64,000 nt of DNA from positions 173,992 through 237,991 of the forward strand of contig ML976750.1 of the NCBI GenBank assembly GCA_010015655.1, in the 5' to 3' direction. Position 1 is the stretch's first letter. Each line of letters opens with the position of its first letter. The notes below the pieces were generated by a model, which was not told where the DNA came from, did not search any database, and saw only the letters and a list, made by a program, of their open reading frames with translations. This document shows positions 11,285 to 20,970 of this stretch, in pieces. A program made the position numbers and the translations under genes. Origin of the DNA: Bimuria novae-zelandiae CBS 107.79. Its lineage: Eukaryota > Ascomycota > Dothideomycetes > Pleosporales > Didymosphaeriaceae.

Positions 11285-12607
11285 ATGGCAACCCTTCGCA
11301 TCATCTTCTTCGTCACTCTTTTGGCGGCCTACGCCTTGGCCGCCCCAGCACCAGCCAAGATCAAGAAGCGGTCCTTCAAGGTCCCACGACACATCAATGC
11401 GCCTGTTCACCGCCGTGGTCTCAATGGAGGAGCCGCTGTACGCAAGGTGTTCAACAAGTACAACCTGAAGGGTGGCTTCATTGCGCAGTCGAAGACTGGA
11501 GAGTTCACGCCCTTACGTATCAATGCCGCCAACTCCACGGCTAACGGAACTGGAACTGTTGCTGCCAACCCGGGAGACAATGCTGCTCTCTTCCTGTCAC
11601 CTGTTGACATTGGTGGTCAGACTGTGAACTTGGATTTCGACTCTGGCTCTTCAGACTTGTACGTTACCATATCTCTACTGTTGTCGAAGCATTAGCTAAC
11701 AAGTTCCAGGTGGGTTTTCAGCACCGATCTTCCCAAGCAGGCCACTGTTGGCCATGGTATCTATGACAAGGCCAAGTCGACGTCTTTCAAAGAGATGACT
11801 GGTGCGCAGTGGCAAATCTCGTATGGTGATGGCTCTGGTGCTGCTGGTACCGTTGGTACGGACGCGGTCACCATCGGTGGTGTCACTGTCCAGAACCAGG
11901 CTGTCGAGCTTGCCAATGTTGTTTCGCGATCCTTTGCGCAAGATACCAACACTGACGGTCTCGTTGGTCTTGCCTTCTCGAACCTGAACACCGTCAACGA
12001 CGGTACCAAGAAGACACCTCAAAAGACCTTCTTCGACAACGTCATGAAAGACCTCGATATGCCCGTCTTCACCGCCGACCTTGACCCCGATGGCACTGGT
12101 GTGTACGAGTTCGGCAAGATCGACGCTACCAAGTTCCAAGGCGAGATGGCTTGGATCCCCGTCAACGCCTCCACCGGGTTCTGGCAGTTCCCCTCGGCCA
12201 AGTTCGCCATCGGTGGTAAGGTTGTCGACAACCCGACTGCGTCCCAGGCCATCGCCGACACCGGTACCTCGCTCCTCCTTGTCGACCAGAACGTCGCCGA
12301 TGCGTACTACTCCCAGGTCAAGGGTGCACAGAACAACGCCCAGGTCGGTGGCTACATCTACCCGTGCAGCGCTACTCTTCCCGACATGTCTGTTGCCATC
12401 GGCGACACCTACATGGCCAAGATCCCCGGCAACCAGATCACCTTCGCCACCGTCGACAAGGCCAACACGACATGCTTCGGTGGTGTGCAGGGTAACATGG
12501 GCGCCGGCCTTCAGATCTTCGGCGACACCATGTTCAAGGCGCAGTTCGTCGCCTTTAACGGCGGCAACCAGTCGCTTGGGTTCGGCGAGAAGCCTCCGGT
12601 TGCGTAG
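11285..12607 (+). CDS. Secreted pepsin-like aspartic protease (family A1)
   Basis: Two exons, 11285-11658 and 11710-12607, with a 51-nt intron (GTACGT donor, GCTAAC branch), encode 423 aa. The N-terminus has a signal peptide (about residues 1-19, cleavage after AYALA) and a basic propeptide to ~residue 70 with a KIKKR motif. The two catalytic aspartates are in DFDSGSSDLW (Asp119) and IADTGTSLLL (Asp308); the intron falls within the first motif, as is common in this family. The flap Tyr is visible in QISYGDGSGA, and a Cys pair (YIYPC, TTCFG) forms the usual C-terminal-lobe disulfide. Role: extracellular acid proteolysis for nutrition, possibly host interaction. There is no C-terminal GPI signal, so it should be freely secreted. 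It is close to aspergillopepsin/penicillopepsin in length and motifs. Confidence 0.92.
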
Positions 12608-12627
12608 ACTTCCTAGCTGGTGCGATA

Positions 12628-12662
12628 CCCCCCCCCCCAACACACACACACACACACACACA
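12628..12662. repeat. C11 homopolymer followed by (AC)n microsatellite
   Basis: Eleven C residues at 12628-12638 run into eleven CA units (12641-12662). It lies 20 bp after the protease stop codon, probably in the 3' UTR. Confidence 0.95.
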
Positions 12663-12836
12663 TAAATATATTCCTGTCAGATAGCGGCATTGCATTGCGT
12701 GTTCACTGTTGATATGCTTGGCCTGAAGGCCAACTGTCCTGTATATAATAATTTCTTTAGCATTTAATCGTGTAAGTCCCGCCGGAGATAGAGAGTGGCA
12801 TGGCCGATACGAACATGGCAGGCAGATCATTCAAAG

Positions 12837-12964
12837 CAGAGTTGGCAACAAGCAAACGATAGACAGATTGATTACCAGATTAGAACTGGCACGAACCTGA
12901 GGGTGATCTTTCAACGCTTAATATAGTAATCAATCTGCCTATCGCTTGCTTGTTGCCAACTCTG
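12837..12964. repeat. 39-bp near-perfect inverted repeat, possible MITE or 3' hairpin
   Basis: Left arm 12837-12875 and right arm 12926-12964 are reverse complements with two mismatches over 39 bp, around a 50-bp spacer. Arm tips read cagagttggcaacaagcaa outward to inward. No clear target-site duplication is seen in the flanks. It could be a small non-autonomous inverted-repeat element or an RNA hairpin beyond the protease 3' end. Confidence 0.8.
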
Positions 12965-13383
12965 GCCGCAGATGGAATAATTAGACCTATCGCAAATCAG
13001 ATTTTTCCGATGAGGTGAAGTGTTTGTGATACAACGAGGGTTAGAGCGGAATGGTAATATCTCATGACTCCGGTCTATGTGAAACTTGCGCGGAAAGGCT
13101 ATCCACGCCGCTGTCTGCGTGTCCGTTGAGGCGCGTCAGGCCTCGGTCGGAGCGGAGAAAAACTTCCGCCTCCTCTCCTTCTCTTTTACGCGTCCCCACG
13201 TGCACACTAGTCCCGCACGGGTAGTCGCGCGTTCGCACTTTCCGTCCCATCGCGCTTGTGCTCGTCCTCCCCGCGCAACCTTCTGCACGCGGTCCGCCGC
13301 TTCACTACCGTCGCATCGCTCTCATCACTATCAGGCTAACCTAACTGTCCTAATAATTCGGCGCGGTGACACGTGGACGCAGG

Positions 13384-16300
13384 ATGGAGTTCGACCTGGA
13401 GCTGGACGTGATCGAGCACGAACCTACCGTTCTCGAATATGCGCGTTATCATAAGATTTGCAGCGACTATACCCAAGAGCCTCTGCAAATTAATCGCGTT
13501 GTCCCTCTCACAGACGATGCTTTTGATCTGGATCTTCAGGATCCCAAAAACGCTTCTCCACTCACTAATCCGGCAGACGAACTAATGAAGGAACGGCTTG
13601 CGGTCACTCAGGAAGCTGCGATGCTACTCAAAACAGTGCATGATCTACACGAGGCACCAGCGGATCTGCTGCTGATACGTGACGGAAGGAAGCGCATTCG
13701 GGCACTCAAGCAAGAGATCCCAATTCTACAGACGGACAATGAGCTGGACATGCTGAATTTCGGAAGCACCGTGGAACCGAGCTTCTCCGATCTGCGGATA
13801 CCACTTGAGCCGGTCAATGAAGAGCAAGATGAAGGTCTTGAGTGGCCATCGAAATATTCCGTCCTTCCAGAACAATGTTTCATGCAAGCACATAATGAGA
13901 AGCTTGGAATTACGAAGGATGTCCTCGTCTTCCTCCAGAATGCAATTCGAGACCCTTCTGTGATCGAAGATTATGAGACGATCGAGGAGGAGGGCTCGAA
14001 CTACCGAAAGGTGATTGAGGTTGAGTATTGCTGACGTGGTACTAATGATAACAGAATAAGACTGTTCGACCTATCACGCCGCCATTGCTACCATCGACGC
14101 CACCGTGGACACCATATATACCTTCTTCGCCGGGAAATCATCTTGAACTTGTCTCTGACGATTCGAATTCAACTGCCGCAGAGGCGAGATCGTTGGGCGA
14201 GCAGATCATGAACGCAGATGCTCTGGTACGACATGATTCTAATGGGAGCGATGTCATGTTAATGGACATGCTCGACACCGGCGATTATGAGGAGTCGCTG
14301 GCGATGACCAATTCACCACAGGCTAAGCGAAAAGCATCGGACCTGAAAATAGAGGGGCCTCTCACACCGCAGATGTTTTCCGAATCGCCAGCGAAGAAGC
14401 TGAAGACAGTCACTTTTGCTGATACACTTGTTGAGTACATTCCTGTCCCTCTTTGGGGCGATGAAAACCGCGATATCCCCGCCAAGACTTCCAATGATGA
14501 CGACAACAAGGATGATCCTGACCTTCCTTCGAAGTTTGAGAATGGGAACTACATCCTGACTGAAGAGGAAGACTATGCCTTCTATAACGAGATTGTTGTG
14601 CCTGCCGCAAAGGATGCAAACTGGAAGGTCGAGAACGAGAAGCTATCGGAAGCCGACACGACGAAAAGGGTTCAGGTTCCGCAGGTTGACTTCCGCTTGC
14701 CCACTGCACCGTGGGATGAATTCGCCCGCAGTAACTCACCCAATGTATTTGATACGGAGATTGATGCTCAAGCCCGGTTTATCCAGTGGGTAAAGCGCAA
14801 TCATATGAAATCATTCACTTCCTGGCATGGAATTTCCGAGCTCGAGAGAACGCTTCCTCTGGCCCCATTCTCACACGAAGCAGCAAAGGTTTCAGTCGTA
14901 GAGAGGCTACATGGAGAAGAAGTGTTAATCAAGATGCTTGCCGAAATAACCAAAGGCGAGATAGCTACCAGTTCTACCGACCTCTGGAAGAGGGATGGCC
15001 TCCGTATCCTCGAAGACAGCGACGAAGAAGATGACACGTTGGAGCCTGCTGAGCTAGAAGAGCCCAAGGACGTGGACTCTTTGGTAAGGAAGCGGAAGCT
15101 GGAGCTGGAAGACAGCGCCAGGGACCAAGGACCCGCACGCCGAACGAATGCGACGTCAGTTATTGTCAACAAGCGGCCCCATCCCCAACAGGAAGTAATT
15201 GAAAGCCACCATTGGAAAACCGGATCATTAGGAGTATGCGCCGGTGCTACGCTTCGCGCAGCTGAAGCCCGAAAGAAAGACTTCCAGTCGGTCTCCGTTA
15301 GCAACCAACCTGTCGGAACAAGGGAGCGAGATATGAGTCTTATGTTTGGCGGACAGTTCTCCGCAACAAGCGCTCTGGACAACTTCATGGCCCTCCACGG
15401 AATGACAGCAAAGCCGAAGGCATGTGGAAAAGAGGAGCCTGCACCGAACCGACGTCCAGCACCTCCACTGCCTTCACCCATTCGTCCGGTGATGCAAGTG
15501 CGGAACGATGCAAACCAACTGGCCCAGACAGCTGTTCTGTCGAACCCAGAAGTAACGCACTTACCACTCAAACTGCCAGCTTTGCCTCCGAATATGCCTC
15601 CTTGCTCATTCGTCATCTCCTCCAACTTGCTGCAGCGGCGCAGCGTCTCGAGACTGATCGAGAGCTTGTACTCAGCTGCAGAATTTGTGAGCCGTGATTT
15701 CGACTCGGAATATACAGTAAACAGCGAAGCGGATATGATCCTGTCACCTTCCACCGGCCTCATCATGACAACGCTACAGCAGTTGAAGCAGCGAGCACTC
15801 CCGGGGCAGCCAGACCATTCACCAGTCAAAGCACGAATGACAGCGCTTCAGTACACATATGAACGGCTCGTAGTCTTAGTCAGTGAAGGGCTAAGTCGAG
15901 AGCGGGAAGGACACGCCACCGGTCGGTGCTCAGATGATCGGGACAAGGCAGTTATTGAGGAGTACCAGAAGGTAGCCGCTCAGATGGAAGGTGAGATTCT
16001 TGTCCGCTACGTTCCTGGTGGCGAGCAAGCTCTCGCGCGGACAATCGTCGGTGAAATGGCACAATATGGCCTGCCCCATGGATCCAAAGATATCGGCGAT
16101 ATCAAGCTGCTCTCCGATCAGACTACCGTGAGTTAATATCCTGCCGAACCCCCGCGTTCTTCTAGTCTCATAACTTTCAGTGGGAACTCTTCCTCCGTCG
16201 TGCAGGCCTCAATGCCTTCGCCGCACAGGTTATTCTCGCGCTGCTCAAGGACCCAATCGATTGGCCGCAGCTTTCCAAAAAGAGGACCGATCCGACGTCG

Positions 16301-16465
16301 AACACCACAAAGACGTATGGGCTACAAAATTTCCTGTTCATGTCGACCGAGCAACGTGTGCAGAGCTTTCAAACTATCCTAGGGGGCAGTAGGGTGCTAA
16401 AGAGGGTGAGCGCACTTCTGGATGAGCCGTGGCTTAGTGCTGCACATGGCTTTCGTATGTGTTGA
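13384..16465 (+). CDS. Large protein with XPF-like C-terminus, candidate Zip2/SHOC1-type meiotic protein
   Basis: Three exons: 13384-14010, 14055-16127 and 16181-16465, about 994 aa. The first donor is uncertain (14011 or 14020, both in phase); the second intron has a GTGAGT donor and a clean TTTCAG acceptor. The N-terminal ~600 residues are acidic and mostly low in hydrophobics, with a KRKASDLK basic patch, MSLMFGGQFSATSALDNFM at ~640, and Pro-rich linkers. From ~720 the sequence changes to a folded pattern: FVISSNLLQRRSVSRLIESL, DMILSPSTGLIMTTLQQLKQ, YERLVVLVSEG, then after the last intron WELFLRRAGLNAFAAQVILA. That order (nuclease-like strands without the ERKX3D motif, then a helix-hairpin-helix-like segment) resembles the inactive XPF fold of Zip2/SHOC1, which acts with Spo16 in meiotic crossover formation. 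The function is inferred from pattern only; a generic uncharacterised fungal protein is the alternative. Confidence 0.72.
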
Positions 16466-16774
16466 AATGTACAGCAATCGCAATGAAGGTCAGGACTTTC
16501 TCGAGGAGATTCGTGTAGGGTGACGATCTTTTGTTATGTCTACGATGTTACCATGGCCGTCATTGCAGATATGTTCGTGGGTTTATCTTTGCTCTCTGTG
16601 TTCCGTATTCTATATTCCGTGTTCCGCGCGTCCTGTGGAGAGGCAAATTATGGCGAATGCAGCTCCACAGTGCGCTCTTTCGTCAAGGTTCTGAAAAGGG
16701 TTTGCGTCTTTGGTCGCTAAACTTCAGACTTCGTTGTGCGTGCTTTAAAACATCGATTGCAAAATGTTCCGGTA
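16466..16774. other. Intergenic flank of the first transposon
   Basis: 309 bp between the stop codon of the XPF-like gene and the TA target site of the element at 16775. Nothing recognisable. Confidence 0.4.
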
Positions 16775-16823
16775 CCCTGCCGAGACAGTCAGTGCGCCGC
16801 GACACTAACGCGCCACCCCAACA
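16775..16823 (+). repeat. Left 49-bp terminal inverted repeat of the Fot1-like element
   Basis: Starts ccctgccgagacagtcagtg and is the exact reverse complement of 18853-18901. A TA dinucleotide lies immediately outside. Confidence 0.95.
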
Positions 16824-16864
16824 GATGTAGCACCTCAACTTTGACGCGCCGCATCTCCACCAAT

Positions 16865-16981
16865 ATGGATCCGATTGAGGCTGCAATCATCGCTATCGAC
16901 TCACGAGAACCTGGAGAAACTTTCTTATATAGAAAAATTGCAGAAGAATTTAGTGTTGTGCAGTCAACATTAACGCGCTAG
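16865..16981 (+). pseudogene. N-terminal remnant of a Fot1/pogo transposase
   Basis: An ATG 42 bp inside the left repeat opens a frame of 38 codons, MDPIEAAIIAIDSREPGETF followed by LYRKIAEEFSVVQSTLTR, the psq-type helix-turn-helix that begins Fot1/pogo transposases. It ends at a TAG (16979-16981) where these proteins normally continue; the rest of the coding region is unreadable after RIP. Confidence 0.8.
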
Positions 16982-18852
16982 CATAGACGCGCCATGCAGG
17001 CGCGTACACAGCTACTATAGACTTGCTAAAATCTTAACTAATAACAAGAATCTAAGCTTCTATAGTATATATAGCGTCTTACTTAGAAAGGTCTACCCCC
17101 TACGCGTTAGATAATTTAAAATTTTATATTAATTATTGCTAAAAAGGATGTCTTTATGCGATAGGTTAATTACTTTATTAGGCGCCACCCTAACTCCCTA
17201 ATCTTGCAATAGACGACTAGGCTAGATAGTAATTACTATAACGCTAATTTAGGCGCAAGATATAGGCTCTACTTTAAGCTTCTATATAAGAAAATTATAA
17301 AGTATAGCATAGAGCCTTAGCATACCTATAATATAGACGAAAAAGGCTTCCTACTCGGCATCACCGGCAGGTCAAAAAGGATCTTCGACAGGCCTATATA
17401 TGAGAGTCGCCAAGTGAGGCAATCTATCCAGGATGGCAGTCGTGAGTGGATCTCGCTTATCGCATGTATATGCGCCGATGGATCTACTATTAATCTATTA
17501 CTAATCTATCGATCTAACGCTAAGACTCTACAATTAAGCTAGGTTAAGGAAATTAACGTTAATTCTTATAGAGTCTTTATCACCTTATTAACCTCTAGAT
17601 AGTTAAATAACGAGATAGGGCTTTAATAGCTAAAACAGGTGTTTAATCGCTATACTAAGGAGAAGGCTTAACAACAGTAGTAACTCTTAGTCCTTAATAG
17701 GCATGGATCTTACGTTACTATAGATTTTATTAATTACTATAATTAGAAAAAGATCCTCCTTGCGATATTTCCCCCTTACGCCACTTATACGCTGTAGCCT
17801 CTAGATATTTATATATTTAAGTCTCTTTCTACTGCCTACTCCGACGAGCTCTCCGCATACCTGTATAGGAGTTAGGGGCTATTAATAATCGCTAAAAGAG
17901 ACTTCTTTACACTATTCTAGAGGGCCTAGACAACGTTAGTTACGCTATAATTAATTACTAAAGCTTTTAAGTATATAGGTATCTCGCCGCCAGATCCTAC
18001 ACTAATCCTTAGTTAATTTAATAGAGATAAGTCTCTAGAATAGAGATTACGTAAAAGCTCTACTTTAGTACTTAGCGCGTCTAATTAGCGTAAAATCGAT
18101 TAGCTTTTAAAAGTTATTGTTAATACAGGGGGAGGTAATAAGGCCAAGAAGCTAAGTCGCACTATACACTTAATTTCTATATAGAAGTAGCTCCTAGAGC
18201 ATAAGAATCAGGGGTTACGAGAAGCCCTTATAAACTAGAAACGGCGTTAAACAAAGGGCAGGACTCTACCTTTTAAGTAGCTAGATAAGTAGTATAAAGG
18301 ATCTGTTTTCTAGTCACCTGCCTGCGTACAGAGGGCGCGCGATTCTCTCAGCTAACAAAAGGCTAAAAAGCAACAACTACAACTCTAGAAAAGTAAGCAA
18401 AGAGAGATCTAGATAGTAAATAGGCAGCTTAAAGCTTATCTACTATAAGAGAAGCGTATTACGCGTGCGGTAGCTAGAAATACGCGCGCTAAGGAGAAAG
18501 CTAATTAGGCTACTAAGTAACGCCTCCGTTAATAGGCTCGCAAGGCTTAATAATAACTTTAAAAATATCTTAAAATTACTAAAAAGGGAAGCTAGAATGC
18601 TTTAAAAGCTACTTATATAATTATAAAGAGGAAGAAGCCTACGCTGGCATCTATACGTATTAATATAGTAATATCTACGCTATTAGCGCCAGCATCGCGC
18701 AATAGCTAAATAATTAAAATACTAAATAGATATCTATAATTTAACTAGCTAGTAATCTTTTATAGCTCTATAAAATCTTAACTCTAGAAAATTTCGCGAT
18801 AAAAGCTTTTGTGTAAAACTCTATAGCCTCATGTTGCTGGCTGCGGTGCTGG

Positions 18853-18901
18853 TGTTGGGGTGGCGCGTTAGTGTCGCGGCGCACTGACTGTCTCGGCAGG
18901 G
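18853..18901 (-). repeat. Right 49-bp terminal inverted repeat of the Fot1-like element
   Basis: Exact reverse complement of 16775-16823, followed by the second TA at 18902-18903. Confidence 0.95.
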
Positions 18902-19116
18902 TAGCGCGGCTGCACCTACCCCACTTCGCCACCCACCTCCAGCTGAGCCCGCCAGCAAATACCAAACCTCTGCACGACGGCGTAGGTGGCAGAGCATTGG
19001 CGAACCATTATAAAAAGATCTCGAAGCTTGTTGGAAGAAATCATTCCCTGGACACGAGAGCATCATCCTGAACTTACCGACCTCACCACGACTGTGTTGA
19101 ATCCCGTGCCTACACC

Positions 19117-20887
19117 ATGGCGCCTAATCCAGACTCATACATCTACAACCTCGGATCTTTCCACCGTAAAGTGAGTACCGCAAGCTCAGCGGCACAGACA
19201 TGGTTCGATCGCGGTTTGATCTGGAGCTATGGATTTCACCATGAAGAGTCAACCCGGTGTAAGTGTGCGTGGCTTCCTCGCCTTCACATAAGCTCAAAAA
19301 CCCAGGCTTCGACTACGCTATAGAAGAGGATCCAAAATTCGCATTGGCCTACTGGGGGGTAAGTCGATGTTGCTTTACATGTGCTCGTTGTGTTACTGAT
19401 ATCTATAGCGCGCCTTTGCATTGGGACCCAACTACAACAAACCCTGGGAACTTTTCGATCCCGAGGAATTGAAGGCGAGCATTGAACAAATACACCATTC
19501 AAATGCGAAAGCAAAAGAGAATGCAGAGAGTGCGAGCGAGCTGGAGAAGGCGCTGATAGACGCGATACAGGCCCGCGTACCGAAAAGCCTCAATGATCTA
19601 CACTTTCGAGCTTGCAATGAAGCTTATACTGAAGCCATGGCGTCTGTCTACCAAAGGTTCCCTACAGACCTTGATGTCGCGACTCTCTACGCCGACGCCG
19701 TCATGAATCTCTCCGCATGGGACCTTTGGGATCTGAAAACCGGTGAGCCGAGACCTGGCGCGCGTACACTTGAGGCAAAGGCGGTCCTTGAGAGTGCATT
19801 GAAGCAGGACGGCGCGTACAAGCATCCTGGTATCCTCCATCTGTTTATCCACCTCATGGAGATGTCAAGAACGCCGGAAGTAGCCCTTGTCGCTGCGGAT
19901 CACCTGCGTAGACTATGCCCCGAGGCGGGTCACCTAGTGCATATGCCAAGTCACATCGACGTTTTAGTCGGAGACTACCGGCGAGCCGTTGCCTCGAACG
20001 CAGAGGCGTGTGTCGCTGACGAAAAGTTCTTCTCCGAGCAGGGCGGCGATGACTTCTACACCATCTACCGAGTGCACGATTACCATTTCCTAGCATACGC
20101 CGCCATGTTCGCCGGTCAGTACCAAGTTGCGATCGACGCGGTCGCGAGATTGGAGCTTTCTCTCACCCCTGAGCTGGTGGCCAAGCTCGCTGACTTCTTG
20201 GAGATGTTCGCGGGCATCCGTGTCGAAGCGCTTGTGCGCTTTGGGAAATGGGACGATCTGATTGCCTTGTCTATACCCAGAGTGGAAGATCAAGCACTCT
20301 ATGCGGTGACGACTGCGATGATCCACTACGGCAAGGGGGTGGCGTACGCTGCAACCGGCGATATTGAGAATGCCTCCAAGGAGCGCGATTTGCTATATTC
20401 GGCTGTTGACAAAATCCCATCGTCACGCATATCAGTGACACCAGTCAACAAGAGTAGTACGGTCATGCAGGTCGCCAAAGCAATGCTTGATGGCGAGCTC
20501 GAATACCGCAAGGGCAACTACAACGTCGCCTTCAAGCATCTCGAGACTGCAATCGAGCGCGAAGATGCTCTCAATTATGCAGAGCCATGGCCATGGATGA
20601 TGCCAAGCCGGCACGCCTACGCTGCTCTTCTCCTAGAGCAGGGTCGCGTTGAAGATGCTGCGAAAGTTTACGCAGCTGATCTTGGCCTGGACGATACAGT
20701 GATCCGCGCTCGACAGCACCCCAACAATGTATGGGCCATGCACGGCTACTATGAGTGCTTGGGTCAATTGGGAAGAACCGATGAGGCCAAGTTAATAAGG
20801 CAGCAATTGCAGATTGCCCAAGCAGTTGCTGATGTGGATGTAAAGTCGAGTTGCTACTGTCGGACGTCGTGTTGTGCGTCGCAATAG
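19117..20887 (+). CDS. TPR-domain protein
   Basis: Three exons, 19117-19258, 19306-19358 and 19409-20887, encode 557 aa; introns are 47 and 50 nt with GTAAGT donors. Splicing restores HHEESTRCFDYAIEEDPKF and AYWGRAFALGPNYNKPWELF, the start of a tetratricopeptide-type helical array also seen in a widespread family of fungal and bacterial TPR proteins of unknown function. The rest is alpha-helical, with repeated Ala/Leu-rich helix pairs (AYAAMFAGQYQVAIDAVARL; AYAALLLEQGRVEDAAKVYA). The C-terminus ends in a cysteine cluster, SSCYCRTSCCASQ, unusual for the family. No signal peptide or membrane segment; probably cytosolic. The gene sits between two transposons, 213 bp after one and 83 bp before the next, yet its frame is intact. 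Confidence 0.82.
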
Positions 20888-20970
20888 GTGGACAGACCGG
20901 CGCACGTCGTAACCAAGCTGACGGGTGCCTAAGGTAGATTAGCGTTACCGTGACAGAGGCAGCGAACGTA

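Larger units (their letters stand above)
12608..13383. other. Intergenic region with simple repeat and a large inverted repeat
   Basis: No supported gene. It contains the poly-C/(AC)n tract and the 39-bp inverted repeat listed separately. The part from ~13180 to 13380 is C/T-rich and is the likely promoter and leader of the next gene. Confidence 0.5.
16775..18901 (+). mobile_element. Fot1/pogo-like DNA transposon, strongly RIP-mutated
   Basis: A 2127-bp element bounded by perfect 49-bp terminal inverted repeats and flanked on both sides by TA (16773-16774, 18902-18903), the target duplication expected of the Tc1/mariner/Fot1 group. The first ~210 bp are unmutated and encode the start of a CENP-B/pogo-type transposase. 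From ~16975 to ~18780 the sequence becomes extremely TpA-rich, with stop codons in all frames, while CpG dinucleotides survive, which is the CpA-to-TpA form of repeat-induced point mutation. The element is dead in cis but its ends are intact, so it could in principle be moved in trans. Confidence 0.9.

Noticed and set aside
11696..12661. 321-codon minus-strand open frame opposite the aspartic protease
   Set aside because: Antisense shadow of a well-supported gene; no family features.
14801..15829. 342-codon minus-strand open frame within the XPF-like gene
   Set aside because: Antisense shadow; composition explained by the plus-strand codons.
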